NCBI GenBank assembly: GCA_902760755.1
Contig: CACWHK010000012.1
Coordinates: 1-55,223, forward strand
DNA length: 55,223 bases
Direction of reading: 5' to 3'
Origin: an uncultured Lachnospiraceae bacterium
Lineage (GTDB): Bacteria; Bacillota; Clostridia; Lachnospirales; Lachnospiraceae
In this document: positions 17,102 through 25,999 of the stretch, one piece after another
Layout of the letters: each line of letters begins with the position of its first letter
How positions within the stretch are numbered: the first letter of the stretch is position 1
Translations under genes and position numbers: made by a program
Notes under the pieces: generated by a model
The model's database searches: none
What the model saw: only the letters and a program-made list of their open reading frames with translations
What the model was told of the DNA's origin: nothing

Positions 17102-18130
17102 TTGGATTTTAAGAAAAAGGCGTTCTGGTCGGTGCTGTCACTGGCTCTCGCCGTATTTACAATCTGGTTTGTGATCTACCGGAGCGGTATGTCTCTCTCG
17201 GATTTCTGGAACTCGCTGACACATGCGGACTTCAGCTGGATACTGACTTCCTTTATCGCCATGTTCAGCTTTATCTTCTTTGAAGGCGTTGCCCTGCTGC
17301 AGATCATCCGCACCTGCGGACATCCGCGGCATATGGGACGCGGGTTCCTTTATTCGGCAACAGACATTTATCTCGCAGCCATCACACCCTCCGGAAGCGG
17401 CGGACAGCCGGGAATCATCTTCTTCATGATGAAGGACGGGATTCCGGGAGCGGTGATCACGGCTGCACTGGTGATCAACTTCGTGGCATTTAACGTGGGA
17501 CTGCTGTCCTGGGCTGCCTTCGGACTGATCGTCTCCCCGGGTGTGTTCGCCTCGTACTCCACCGTATGCAAGGTGTTCATCCTGGTGGGCTTCGGCGTCT
17601 TCATCCTGGGCTTTGTCCTCGGCATCCTGATGCTCCGGAAGCGGGAAATGATCTTCCGGGTAGCCATGAAGCTGGTGTCCTTCCTCCATAAGATCAAGCT
17701 CATCAAGAATCCGGAGCGTCTGCACCGGAGACTGGAGAAGGTCATGGAGGAGTATAAGACCACCGTGGATGTGGTGGGAGGACATAAGGGCATGTGGTTC
17801 AGCGCCTGCCTCATGAATGTCCTGCAGCGTTTCGTACAGATCGCAGTTACGGTGTTCTCGTTCCGCGCACTCGGCGGAGAGGGTCCGGTGTTGGATTTAT
17901 TCTCGACTCAGGCCCTGGCCACCATCGGAGCTACCTGTGTTCCGATCCCGGGAGCCATGGGCATCTCAGATTATCTGATGCTCGAGGGCTACACGAACCT
18001 GATGCCGAAGGATTTTGCCTTCCAGGTGCAGATGCTGAGCCGGGGCATATCCTTCTATGCTTGCGTTATATTCAGCGGAATCACGCTTGTGATCGGATTA
18101 TTACTGTTGGGGAGAAATAAGAAGAAATGA
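17102..18130 (+). CDS. Lysylphosphatidylglycerol synthase TM-domain (flippase-like) protein
   Basis: A 342-residue membrane protein with about eight spans of the UPF0104/LPG_synthase_TM family (PF03706), related to the MprF flippase domain and AglD. Signature blocks are ITPSGSGGQP (about residue 97) and PIPGAMGISD (about 283). The soluble aminoacyl-transferase domain of MprF is absent, so lipid flipping or membrane glycolipid handling is more likely than lysyl transfer. The start is a TTG with GAAGGAA ten bases before; no ATG precedes the first span. It shares a 4-bp overlap with pssA, making it the head of a phospholipid operon and suggesting a role in moving lipids made by this operon. Confidence 0.85.
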   Translation: MDFKKKAFWSVLSLALAVFTIWFVIYRSGMSLSDFWNSLTHADFSWILTSFIAMFSFIFFEGVALLQIIRTCGHPRHMGRGFLYSATDIYLAAITPSGSGGQPGIIFFMMKDGIPGAVITAALVINFVAFNVGLLSWAAFGLIVSPGVFASYSTVCKVFILVGFGVFILGFVLGILMLRKREMIFRVAMKLVSFLHKIKLIKNPERLHRRLEKVMEEYKTTVDVVGGHKGMWFSACLMNVLQRFVQIAVTVFSFRALGGEGPVLDLFSTQALATIGATCVPIPGAMGISDYLMLEGYTNLMPKDFAFQVQMLSRGISFYACVIFSGITLVIGLLLLGRNKKK

Positions 18131-18843
18131 TTGGAGTATTTGACTACACGGTCATCCTGACCTACCTATCGGCAGCCTGCGGCGTTATGGGCATCATCGT
18201 ATCCCTGTACGGAAGCGGACATCCCTACATGGGAGCCTTCTTCCTGCTTGTCTGCGGACTTTGCGATGCCTTCGACGGCAAGGTGGCACGGAAGAAGAAA
18301 AATCGTACGGATTTTGAGAAGAGCTTCGGTATCCAGATCGATTCCCTGGCGGACCTGATCTCCTTTGGTGTACTTCCGGGCTGTATCGGCTTCGGGTTGG
18401 TGCGTGCCAGCGATAAGTATGCGGATCTTCCGAACTTCCATCCCACCGACAGTGACCGCGCGATCCTCTATCCGGTGCTCTTTATCGTGATCATTGTGGT
18501 CTATGCCATCGCGGCACTGGTCCGTCTTGCGTACTTTAATGTGACCGAGGAGGAGCGTTCCCGCTCCGAGGGCGGAGTTCGAAAGACCTACGTGGGTCTG
18601 CCCGTAACCTCCTCGTCTCTGATCTTCCCGACGGTGCTGCTGATCCGTTTCATCACAAATGCGGACTTTACCCCGATCTACTTTGCGGTTATGGTCATCA
18701 CCGCCTTCCTGTTCGTATCCAGGATCCGGATCGCGAAGGCCGGAACCCGGGGCATCATAATCATGATCGCGATCGGTGTGATCGAGTTTGGTATCATGCT
18801 GTACTTTATTCTGACCAGAGGGGCCATTCCCATCCAGCCGTAG
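18127..18843 (+). CDS. pssA: CDP-diacylglycerol-serine O-phosphatidyltransferase
   Basis: A 238-residue integral membrane enzyme of the CDP-alcohol phosphatidyltransferase family. The hallmark D-x2-DG-x2-AR-x8+-G-x3-D-x3-D motif is complete: DAFDGKVAR followed by GIQIDSLAD. About six spans. It makes phosphatidylserine from CDP-diacylglycerol and serine. The serine specificity is supported by the psd gene 41 bp downstream, which decarboxylates the product to phosphatidylethanolamine. The start ATG overlaps the stop of the flippase-like gene by 4 bp. Confidence 0.9.
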   Translation: MIGVFDYTVILTYLSAACGVMGIIVSLYGSGHPYMGAFFLLVCGLCDAFDGKVARKKKNRTDFEKSFGIQIDSLADLISFGVLPGCIGFGLVRASDKYADLPNFHPTDSDRAILYPVLFIVIIVVYAIAALVRLAYFNVTEEERSRSEGGVRKTYVGLPVTSSSLIFPTVLLIRFITNADFTPIYFAVMVITAFLFVSRIRIAKAGTRGIIIMIAIGVIEFGIMLYFILTRGAIPIQP

Positions 18844-18884
18844 CTGCAGGGGCAGGCGGTAAGAAGAACCTAAGAGGTAAAACC

Positions 18885-19697
18885 ATGGAAATGCTTGATT
18901 TCTTGTATCATACAGCGCCCGGAAGGGCGCTGCTAAAACCGCTCAGCAGTCGGACTCTGTCCAAAATCTGCGGGGCGTTTTTAGATTCCGGACTGTCGAA
19001 ATTCCTGATCAAAGGCTTCATAAAGAAGGCGAAGATCGATCCCGAGGAGTACGTGATGGAGGGCTTCACCTGCTTCAATGACTGCTTCTCACGGGAGATC
19101 CGGGAGGGACGTCGTCCGGTGGAGCAGGACCCTGCGAAGATGATCGCACCCTGCGACGGACTGCTGTCTGTCTGGGCCATCGGCGAGGATACGGTGCTTC
19201 CGGTGAAGCAGAGCGAGTATTCCGTCAGCCGGCTGCTCCGGGATAGGAAGCTGGCAGCCCGGTATGAAGGGGGCCTTGCCCTGGTGTACCGGCTTTGCGT
19301 AACCCATTATCACCGATACGGCTATGTGGAGAGCGGTCTTAAATCCGTGAACCGCTTTATCCCCGGGGTGCTGCACACGGTTCGTCCGGTGGCACTGGAA
19401 GCAAGACCGGTATTTACGGAAAACTGCAGAGATTATACCTGCATCAAAACAAAACAGTTCGGCGTTCTGACCCAGATGGAGGTGGGAGCCATGCTGGTAG
19501 GAAAGATCTCCAACCATATCCGGGAGCGTGCAGACGTGGTCCGGGGCATGGAGAAGGGAACCTTCCTCTACGGCGGATCCACCATCATTGTTCTGGTTGA
19601 ACCCGGACGGGTGAAGATCAGCGAGGAGATCCTGGACGCATCCAGACGCGGTGAGGAGTTCCCCGTACAATACGGACAAGTAGTAGGAAGTAGATAG
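18885..19697 (+). CDS. psd: Phosphatidylserine decarboxylase proenzyme
   Basis: A 270-residue enzyme that converts phosphatidylserine to phosphatidylethanolamine. The self-cleavage motif appears as GGST (in FLYGGSTIIVLV), whose Ser becomes the pyruvoyl group; many Psd have LGST, and the Gly variant is common in clostridial type II enzymes. The conserved APCDGLLS block and VTHYHRYGYVESG with the general-base His region are present, as is VGKISNH. It sits between pssA and an LtaS-like gene, with one base to the latter, giving a compact envelope operon. Confidence 0.92.
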   Translation: MEMLDFLYHTAPGRALLKPLSSRTLSKICGAFLDSGLSKFLIKGFIKKAKIDPEEYVMEGFTCFNDCFSREIREGRRPVEQDPAKMIAPCDGLLSVWAIGEDTVLPVKQSEYSVSRLLRDRKLAARYEGGLALVYRLCVTHYHRYGYVESGLKSVNRFIPGVLHTVRPVALEARPVFTENCRDYTCIKTKQFGVLTQMEVGAMLVGKISNHIRERADVVRGMEKGTFLYGGSTIIVLVEPGRVKISEEILDASRRGEEFPVQYGQVVGSR

Positions 19698-19698
19698 T

Positions 19699-21411
19699 AT
19701 GTCAGACGAGAAGGAAATCGTAACGACGGAAGTCGAAGACGAGAGTATGACCGGGGAGACAACTGAAGAGCGTAAACAGGAGAACGCGGAACCGGAAGAG
19801 GAACCGGTGGAAGCAGCAGAGGAGTCAGAAGAACCGGACGAGGAAGCCACGGACGGGAAGAAGGAGAAGAAGAAGGAGAAGAAGAAGGAAAAGCGGAACC
19901 GCAAGGTTCCCGTCTGGAAGATCGTGGTAGTGCTGGTGCTGCTCTTTACCTTCACCTTCCTTACCGCAGGTGTGATCTGGGCCCTGGCGTCCTGGAGTGT
20001 CATCACCACGGATGAGCTGCTCTGGCACCTGAAGATGTCCCTGAAGGGGGCAAATACCGACATGGTATGGGAGTTCGTGCTGTGGACCGTGGGAAGCGGA
20101 ATCGTGATAACGGGCCTGGCCTGCTTCTTCATCCTCTGGACGCGGAAGCGTCGCAGCAAAAGGATCGCAAGAAGAACCTACCGGATCGTGCAGTGCGTTA
20201 CGGTATTCGTGCTGATCGTAGGCCTGGTATCCGCCTGGTTCGGCTTCGGTATCGGAACCTTCCTGAAGAATTACATGCATGTATCTGCATTTATCGATGA
20301 AGAATACGTGGATCCGGGTGCCGTTTCGGTAACCTTCCCGGAGAAGAAGCGGAATCTCATCTTCATCTATCTGGAATCCATGGAGGTTACCTTCATGGAT
20401 GAGGCAAATGGCGGTGCATTTCCCCAAAATGTGATCCCCGAGCTTACGAATCTGGCAAAGGAGGGGGAGGACTTCTCCGGTACGGACAGCTATGTGAACG
20501 GCGGGATCGCCCTTCCGGGTGCGGTCTGGACCATGGGCGCGGTCTTCGGAACCACCTCGGGTTTGCCACTGAAGACGCCTCTCGGACAGAACGGAATGTC
20601 CGCCAATGACGACTTCTTCCCGGGGCTGATCACCATGGGAGATCTCTTAAAGAATGAAGGCTATCAGAACCGTCTCATTATCGGCTCGGACGCAACCTTC
20701 GGAGGCTGCAGGCTCTACTATGAGACCCACGGGGACTTCACCATCCATGACTATGTCTACGCCAAGGACGTGGGACGGATCCCCGAGGACTATAAGGTCT
20801 GGTGGGGCTACGAGGATGAGAAGGTCTTCGATTACGCAAAGGAGGAGCTGACGGAGATGGCTGCCAGCGGACAGCCCTTCCAGCTGGCGCTTCAGACCAT
20901 GGACACCCATTTCGAGGACGGACACACCTGCCGTCTGTGCAGGAACACCTTCCTGGGGGATAAGTACGCGAACGTCATGAACTGTTCCTCCCGCATGGTG
21001 GATGGGTTCGTGAACTGGGTGAAGAATCAGGATTTCTACGAGAATACCACCATCATCATCGCAGGGGATCATCCCACCATGGATAAGAATTTCTGCGAAA
21101 ATGTATCGGATGGCTATACACGGAAGACCTACTTCACCATCATCAATCCGGCGGTTTCCGTGGAGGAGGGCGCGGAGCGGAGAAACTATTCCACCTTCGA
21201 TATCTTCCCCACCACCCTGGCAGCTCTTGGAGCGACCATCGAGGGAGACCGGCTGGGACTGGGAACCAATCTCTTCGGAAAGCGGGAGACCCTGCTGGAG
21301 CAGTACGGTCTGGTGAAGCTGCAGACGGAGCTGGAGTGCCGCTCCAAGCTGATGGACCGGATGTACGGCGGAAGCTATATAAGCCCTGCGCTGCAAAAAG
21401 ACGAAGAGTAG
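19699..21411 (+). CDS. LTA synthase/OpgB-like phosphoglycerol transferase
   Basis: A 570-residue membrane-anchored sulfatase-fold enzyme. Residues 1-68 are a charged cytoplasmic tail, acidic then strongly basic (KKEKKKEKKKEKRNRK). Three spans (about 73-97, 125-147, 163-188) lead to the outer catalytic domain: EEYVDP, metal-binding E226 in IFIYLESME, likely Thr nucleophile in AVWTMGAVFGTTSG, DTHF, and AGDHPTMD. Such enzymes move phosphoglycerol from phosphatidylglycerol to a glycolipid or glucan. The EYVDP block and three (not five) spans are closer to OpgB-type than to LtaS of Bacilli. It follows psd by one base. A dispersed repeat starts 4 bp after the stop. Confidence 0.85.
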   Translation: MSDEKEIVTTEVEDESMTGETTEERKQENAEPEEEPVEAAEESEEPDEEATDGKKEKKKEKKKEKRNRKVPVWKIVVVLVLLFTFTFLTAGVIWALASWSVITTDELLWHLKMSLKGANTDMVWEFVLWTVGSGIVITGLACFFILWTRKRRSKRIARRTYRIVQCVTVFVLIVGLVSAWFGFGIGTFLKNYMHVSAFIDEEYVDPGAVSVTFPEKKRNLIFIYLESMEVTFMDEANGGAFPQNVIPELTNLAKEGEDFSGTDSYVNGGIALPGAVWTMGAVFGTTSGLPLKTPLGQNGMSANDDFFPGLITMGDLLKNEGYQNRLIIGSDATFGGCRLYYETHGDFTIHDYVYAKDVGRIPEDYKVWWGYEDEKVFDYAKEELTEMAASGQPFQLALQTMDTHFEDGHTCRLCRNTFLGDKYANVMNCSSRMVDGFVNWVKNQDFYENTTIIIAGDHPTMDKNFCENVSDGYTRKTYFTIINPAVSVEEGAERRNYSTFDIFPTTLAALGATIEGDRLGLGTNLFGKRETLLEQYGLVKLQTELECRSKLMDRMYGGSYISPALQKDEE

Positions 21412-21414
21412 CCC

Positions 21415-21442
21415 TGTCATTCTGAACGCAGCGAAGAATCTG
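21415..21442 (+). repeat. Dispersed palindromic repeat (family 1)
   Basis: TGTCATTCTGAACG / CAGCGAAGAATCTG, imperfectly palindromic (ATTCT / AGAAT arms), in the gap between the LtaS-like and purO genes. Confidence 0.75.
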
Positions 21443-21478
21443 AAAAGATACAATAATCTATATACCAGGAGGCATCAC

Positions 21479-22228
21479 ATGGAAAAGAAGAATCTTACGG
21501 CAGAACTTGGCGCAACCACCTACCCGGGACGGGGGATCGTCATCGGACGGACACCGGACGGGAAGAAGGCAGTGTGTGCTTACTTTATCATGGGCCGGTC
21601 CGAGAACAGCCGGAACCGTGTCTTTGTAACGGAGGGAGAGGGCATCCGGACGGAAGCCTTTGATCCTGCCAAGCTGGAGGATCCGAGCCTGATCATTTAC
21701 GCACCGGTACGGGTTCTGGACGGAAATATCATCGTAACCAACGGTGACCAGACGGATACTATCTACGACGGACTTGCAGCAGGGAAGACCTTCGAGGAAT
21801 CCCTTCGCACCCGGGAGTTTGAGCCGGACGGACCGAATTACACACCGCGGATCTCCGGATGGATGAAGTTCGGTCAGGCTGCAGCAGGTGTCTCCGCAAC
21901 CGGAGAAGCATCCGCCTACAGCTATGATATGTCCATCCTGAAGTCCAACAACGGGGATCCCTCCCAGTGCAACCGCTACACCTTCAGCTATGACAATCCG
22001 AAGGCGGGAGAGGGACATTTCATCCACACCTACATGGGTGACGGAAATCCGCTTCCCAGCTATGAGGGTGAGCCCACACCGGTGGAGATTCCGGAGGCTG
22101 ATATCGCCGCCTTCACGGAGCTGGTATGGAATGCCATCGATCCGGACAACAAGGTGTCGCTTTTCACACGCTTCGTGGATATCGAAAGCGGAGCAGTGGA
22201 GACACGGATCGTCAACAAGAATCAGTAA
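21479..22228 (+). CDS. purO: IMP cyclohydrolase, PurO type
   Basis: A 249-residue cytoplasmic enzyme that closes FAICAR to IMP, the last step of purine synthesis. The sequence YPGRGIVIGRTPDGKKAV, FIMGRSENSRNRVF and VTNGDQTDTIYDGL are characteristic of the PurO family first described in archaea (PF07826), not of the N-terminal MGS-like domain of bacterial PurH. It is followed 21 bp later by an AICAR transformylase without a cyclohydrolase domain, so the two genes replace the usual bifunctional PurH. AGGAGG lies eight bases before ATG 21479. Confidence 0.88.
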   Translation: MEKKNLTAELGATTYPGRGIVIGRTPDGKKAVCAYFIMGRSENSRNRVFVTEGEGIRTEAFDPAKLEDPSLIIYAPVRVLDGNIIVTNGDQTDTIYDGLAAGKTFEESLRTREFEPDGPNYTPRISGWMKFGQAAAGVSATGEASAYSYDMSILKSNNGDPSQCNRYTFSYDNPKAGEGHFIHTYMGDGNPLPSYEGEPTPVEIPEADIAAFTELVWNAIDPDNKVSLFTRFVDIESGAVETRIVNKNQ

Positions 22229-22249
22229 GACAGGAAAGTGAGGAACAAA

Positions 22250-23428
22250 ATGAACGAATTCGAATTGAAATACGGCTGTAACCCGAATCAGAAGCCGTCC
22301 CGCGTATTTATGAAGGACGGAAGTGACCTGCCCATCACCGTCGTGAACGGACGCCCCGGCTATATCAACCTGCTGGATGCCCTGAACGGCTGGCAGCTGG
22401 TAAAGGAACTGAAGAAGGCAACCGGGCTTCCGGCAGCCACCAGCTTCAAGCATGTATCTCCGGCCGGTGCAGCGGTAGGACTTCCGCTTACCGAGATCGA
22501 GAAGAAGATCTACTGGGTAGAGGATCTGGGAGACCTGTCTCCTCTGGCATCCGCTTACGCACGTGCCCGCGGTGCAGACCGCATGTCCTCCTTCGGTGAC
22601 TTTATCGCCCTTTCCGATGTCTGCGACAAGGATACGGCACGGCTTATCAAGCGTGAGGTCAGCGACGGTGTGGTAGCTCCCGGATATACCGACGAAGCCA
22701 TGGAGCTGCTCCGTCAGAAGAAGAACGGCAACTACTGCGTGATTCAGATCGATCCGGATTACGTACCGGCACCCATCGAGACCAAGGATGTGTACGGTGT
22801 TACATTTGAGCAGGGAAGAAATGAGCTGAAGATCGACGATGAGCTCTTTGCAAATGTAGTGACCGATGCGAAGGAATTCCCGGAGCAGGCGAAGATCGAC
22901 CTGGCCATCGCCATGATCACCCTGAAGTATACCCAGTCCAACTCCGTATGCTACGTAAAGGGCGGAGCTGCCATCGGTATCGGAGCAGGACAGCAGTCCC
23001 GCATCCACTGCACCAGACTGGCAGGGGATAAGGCAGACAAGTGGTTCCTGCGTCAGTCTCCCCAGGTTCTGAACCTGCCCTTCAAGGCAGATATCCGTCG
23101 TGCGGACCGCGACAATACCATCGATGTTTACATTAGCGATGACTATGAGGATGTGATCGGAGACGGTGAGTGGCAGAAGTACTTCACCGAGCAGCCGGCA
23201 GTCTTCACCCGCGAGGAGCGGAAGGAGTGGCTGAAGAAGAATACGGATGTTGCCCTCGGCTCAGATGCATTCTTCCCCTTCGGAGACAATGTTGAGCGTG
23301 CGAACCGCAGCGGTGTCCGCTATATCGCACAGCCGGGCGGATCCATCCGTGACGACAATGTGATCGAAACCTGCAACAAGTACGGAATCGCCATGTGCTT
23401 CACAGGCATCCGTCTGTTCCATCACTAA
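22250..23428 (+). CDS. purH: AICAR transformylase (PurH domain without cyclohydrolase)
   Basis: A 392-residue enzyme that formylates AICAR with 10-formyl-THF. It begins with LKYGCNPNQKPSRVF, matching the start of the transformylase domain in PurH, and contains the catalytic region TSFKHVSPAGAAVG (Lys-His) and CYVKGGAAIGIGAGQQSRIHCTRLAGDKA. The N-terminal cyclohydrolase domain of standard PurH is absent. The ATG at 22250 follows GAGGA by six bases; an upstream GTG at 22238 is disfavoured. It forms an operon with purO and ends at a strong terminator. Confidence 0.92.
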   Translation: MNEFELKYGCNPNQKPSRVFMKDGSDLPITVVNGRPGYINLLDALNGWQLVKELKKATGLPAATSFKHVSPAGAAVGLPLTEIEKKIYWVEDLGDLSPLASAYARARGADRMSSFGDFIALSDVCDKDTARLIKREVSDGVVAPGYTDEAMELLRQKKNGNYCVIQIDPDYVPAPIETKDVYGVTFEQGRNELKIDDELFANVVTDAKEFPEQAKIDLAIAMITLKYTQSNSVCYVKGGAAIGIGAGQQSRIHCTRLAGDKADKWFLRQSPQVLNLPFKADIRRADRDNTIDVYISDDYEDVIGDGEWQKYFTEQPAVFTREERKEWLKKNTDVALGSDAFFPFGDNVERANRSGVRYIAQPGGSIRDDNVIETCNKYGIAMCFTGIRLFHH

Positions 23429-23446
23429 TCTATATTTCAGGCAACA

Positions 23447-23481
23447 AAAAATCAGCCGGATACGAAATCCGGCTGATTTTT
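23447..23481. terminator. Bidirectional terminator purH / Bax-inhibitor gene
   Basis: Perfect stem AAAAATCAGCCGGAT / ATCCGGCTGATTTTT (15 pairs), A-tract before and T-tract after, between converging genes. Confidence 0.9.
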
Positions 23482-23496
23482 ATGTTGGATGGGAGT

Positions 23497-24357
23497 TTAG
23501 CTTTTTGCCCTACCCATAAGACGGAGCAGGTACAGGAACAGGTTGATGAAATCAAGGTAAAGCTCCATTGCACCGTACAGTCCGAGAACCATCGGGGAAT
23601 AGCCGACATTTGTTGCAGCCAGCTTCTTGATCTTCTGAACATCATAAGCGGTAAGACCTGTGAAGATCACAACACCGATGATGCTGATCACATAATCCAT
23701 ACCGGAGGACTTCAGGAACAGGTTCACTACGGAAGCGATGATGATTCCGAAGAGTCCGATGATGCAGATCATACCCAGATTGGTAAGATCTTTCTTTGTG
23801 GTTGCACCGATCAGTGCCATAGCACCGAAGATTGCTGCTGCTACGAAGAATACCTGCACGATCGAACCAAGCTCGTAAGCAAGGAAGATGATGGACAGGG
23901 TCACGCCGTTCAGGATCGAATAAGCGCCGAACAGAACTGCGGAAAGCGGCAGGTTGTTCTTCTTCATGGCAACATTTGCACCGATCACGCACGCAATCTC
24001 AAGGATTGCGAAAATAATCAGCGGAGCCGGATTCACAACAACACTGAGCCAGAAGGTGCTTCTTGCAACAATCAGGGATGTGATGCCGGTTACGAGCAGT
24101 GCCAGGAACATGAACAGGAAGGACTTTGTCAGGACGTCATTTACGTCTGCTGCAACAGCCCCGCCGTATGCCTGCTGCTGGCCGGGTGCAAACTGGAAAG
24201 CACCGCGGTTCATCGACTGCTGGTACATTTGCTGCTGATACATCTGCTGTGGATCGTACTGTCCCTGCGGATTCGACTGATACTGCGGGTACTGCGGATA
24301 CTGCGAATTCTGCTGGTTGTAGGATCCGTTGTTATTGGGATCAAAATAATCTGCCAT
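23497..24357 (-). CDS. Bax inhibitor-1/YccA family membrane protein
   Basis: A 286-residue protein. The first 60 residues are rich in Gln, Tyr, Asn and Pro (YPQYPQYQSNPQGQYD, MYQQQMYQQSMN), likely disordered. Seven spans follow in the BI-1/YccA (TMBIM) pattern, with the C-terminal FTGLTAYDVQKIKKL and ALELYLDFINLFLYLLR-like block (here GAMELYLDFINLFLYLLRLM), whose acidic residues are part of the family's calcium/pH-sensing site. In bacteria these proteins are linked to ion leak and to FtsH. ATG 24357 has AGGATGG before it; the TTG six bases upstream is less likely. Its promoter overlaps a palindrome (24417-24445). Confidence 0.9.
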   Translation of the reverse strand: MADYFDPNNNGSYNQQNSQYPQYPQYQSNPQGQYDPQQMYQQQMYQQSMNRGAFQFAPGQQQAYGGAVAADVNDVLTKSFLFMFLALLVTGITSLIVARSTFWLSVVVNPAPLIIFAILEIACVIGANVAMKKNNLPLSAVLFGAYSILNGVTLSIIFLAYELGSIVQVFFVAAAIFGAMALIGATTKKDLTNLGMICIIGLFGIIIASVVNLFLKSSGMDYVISIIGVVIFTGLTAYDVQKIKKLAATNVGYSPMVLGLYGAMELYLDFINLFLYLLRLMGRAKS

Positions 24358-24416
24358 AATCAACCATCCTTTCTTTTTTCTATGGCTTTGACACTCCCCG
24401 TCGGAGTGCCGCTTGC

Positions 24417-24445
24417 CTGGTTTATAGTCATAAACCAGTATAACA
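24417..24445 (-). promoter_or_regulatory. Extended -10 promoter with overlapping palindrome
   Basis: Minus-strand extended -10 TGTTATACT (24437-24445). The perfect inverted repeat CTGGTTTAT-AGTC-ATAAACCAG (24417-24438) covers the expected start site, a typical place for a repressor operator. Confidence 0.5.
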
Positions 24446-24507
24446 GTACTAAATTAACATAAAAAGCGAAAAAAAACAATGCTTTTCCCAAAAGTTCACA
24501 TCTTTCG

Positions 24508-24536
24508 TTTACAATCTGCGCGTTTTACAGTAGAAT
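24508..24536 (+). promoter_or_regulatory. Promoter of the YkgJ-like gene
   Basis: -35 TTTACA (24508-24513), 17-bp spacer, -10 TAGAAT (24531-24536), about 70 bp before the start codon. Confidence 0.6.
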
Positions 24537-24604
24537 ATAAGCGGGGTAGTCCGTCCTTTTGGCCGGTTTGCCATGCAGAAGAATAAGAAGGGAAGGGGCA
24601 GCAT

Positions 24605-25273
24605 ATGCTTCGGGAAGGCACACTGTCGGAGATTTCCGACGGAAGGCTGTATGACTTAAATGATATGGTGCGCGCAGACTGCGCGGGGTGTGCCGGCTGC
24701 AGCAAATGCTGTAAGAGCGATATGGGGACCTCCATCACGCTGGACCCCTATGACGTGTGGATGCTCTGTAAGGGCACGGGACGAAGCTTTCAGGACATGG
24801 TGGAAAGGGAGATCCGTCTTTCCATGCTGGACGGGCTGATCCTGCCGCATATGAACATGGACCACGGGTGCCTCTTTCTGGATGCCGACGGACGCTGCAG
24901 CATCCATCCCTACCGGCCCTCTATCTGCAGGCTGTTTCCGCTGGGACGGTACTATGAAAATGGGGATTTTAAGTATTTCCTTCAGGTGAATGAGTGCACG
25001 AAACAGAATCGGAGCAAGGTTAAAGTTCAAAAATGGATCGATATCGAGCCCATCGAGGAACATACGGCCTTTGTCCGGAAATGGCATAACTACCTGCTTC
25101 TTGCCCGGAGAAAGGTCCGGGAAGCAGAGGATCCGCACCAGATCCGGAACTTCATGCTGTTTTTGCTGGAACTCTTCTACGTGACGGAGTACGATCCCGA
25201 GGAGGATTTCTTCGAACAGTTTCACCGCCGGATGAAAACGGCAGTGCGGGAGATGAAGAAGATACTAAGGTAA
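24605..25273 (+). CDS. YkgJ family cysteine-cluster protein
   Basis: A 222-residue protein with the cysteine-rich pattern of the YkgJ/CxxCxxCC family (PF03692): CAGCAGCSKCC near residue 26, then CLFLDADGRCSIHPYRPSICRLFPLG. These cysteines are thought to bind zinc or an Fe-S cluster; the biochemical role is not known. The C-terminal half is helical and charged. AAGGGG precedes ATG 24605. It lies 16 bp before a flavin reductase-rubredoxin gene, so a redox role for the pair is a reasonable guess. Confidence 0.85.
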   Translation: MLREGTLSEISDGRLYDLNDMVRADCAGCAGCSKCCKSDMGTSITLDPYDVWMLCKGTGRSFQDMVEREIRLSMLDGLILPHMNMDHGCLFLDADGRCSIHPYRPSICRLFPLGRYYENGDFKYFLQVNECTKQNRSKVKVQKWIDIEPIEEHTAFVRKWHNYLLLARRKVREAEDPHQIRNFMLFLLELFYVTEYDPEEDFFEQFHRRMKTAVREMKKILR

Positions 25274-25289
25274 ACAAGGGGGTAGCAGG

Positions 25290-25901
25290 ATGAATAAGGA
25301 AGCTATGTACAAGCTGGGGTACGGACTCTATGTCCTTACGGCAAAATCTAAGGAAGGAAAGGACAACGGCTGCATCATCAATACAGCCATGCAGGTAACA
25401 ACCTCGCCGAACCGCATCAGCATTTGCGTGAATAAGGCGAATTACACCCACGATCTGGTGATGGAGACAGGAGAGTTCACCGTATCCGTCATCTCCGAGA
25501 AGGCAAGCTTTGATCTCTTCAAGCATTTCGGCTTCCAGTCCGGACGGGACGTGGATAAGTTTGCGGACTTTGCGGACGTGACACGGGGAGACAACGGCCT
25601 TATGGTGATCACACAGGGCGTAAATGCCTATATCTCCGGGAAGGTGGTTCAGTCCGTGGATCTGGGCACCCATACCATGTTCATCGCAGATGTGACCGGC
25701 GGCGAAGTGTTGACGCAGGATGAATCCGCAACCTACAGCTATTATCAGGCGAACATCAAGCCGAAGCCGGAGAAGAAGGCAGTAAAGGGCTGGCGCTGCA
25801 AGATCTGCGGCTACATCTACGAGGGCGAGGAGCTCCCGGAGGATTTCATCTGCCCGCTCTGCAAGCACGGAGCCATCGACTTCGAGAAAATCGAAGGGTA
25901 G
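25290..25901 (+). CDS. Flavin reductase-rubredoxin fusion (high-molecular-weight rubredoxin)
   Basis: A 203-residue protein. Residues 1-155 are an FMN-binding split-barrel of the flavin reductase family (GLYVLTAKSKEGKDNGCIIN, TSPNRISICVNKANYTHDL, FTVSVISEK). Residues 165-203 are a rubredoxin domain with iron ligands CKICGYIYEGEEL and CPLCKHG. Such fusions (Hrb) pass electrons from a flavin to rubredoxin partners and usually serve oxygen or peroxide reduction in anaerobes. The rubredoxin part is short. GGGGGTAGCAGG precedes the start. It is co-directional with the YkgJ-like gene. Confidence 0.88.
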   Translation: MNKEAMYKLGYGLYVLTAKSKEGKDNGCIINTAMQVTTSPNRISICVNKANYTHDLVMETGEFTVSVISEKASFDLFKHFGFQSGRDVDKFADFADVTRGDNGLMVITQGVNAYISGKVVQSVDLGTHTMFIADVTGGEVLTQDESATYSYYQANIKPKPEKKAVKGWRCKICGYIYEGEELPEDFICPLCKHGAIDFEKIEG

Positions 25902-25919
25902 TAAATAAACATATTTTTT

Positions 25920-25979
25920 AGATTCTTCGCTTCGCTCAGAATGACATTTCACTGGCATTCGGAGCGAAGCGTAGAATCT
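25920..25979. repeat. Head-to-head pair of family 1 repeats
   Basis: AGATTCTTCGCTTCGCTCAG (25920-25939) and, after a short centre, GGAGCGAAGCGTAGAATCT (25961-25979) form a long imperfect inverted repeat between the rubredoxin gene and proC; its end is 20 bp from the proC start. Confidence 0.75.
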
Positions 25980-25999
25980 GATAAAGGAGGATATAACAA

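Noticed and set aside
23395-24462. 355-residue plus-strand frame over the Bax inhibitor gene
   Set aside because: Antisense to a clear seven-span protein and crosses a strong terminator.
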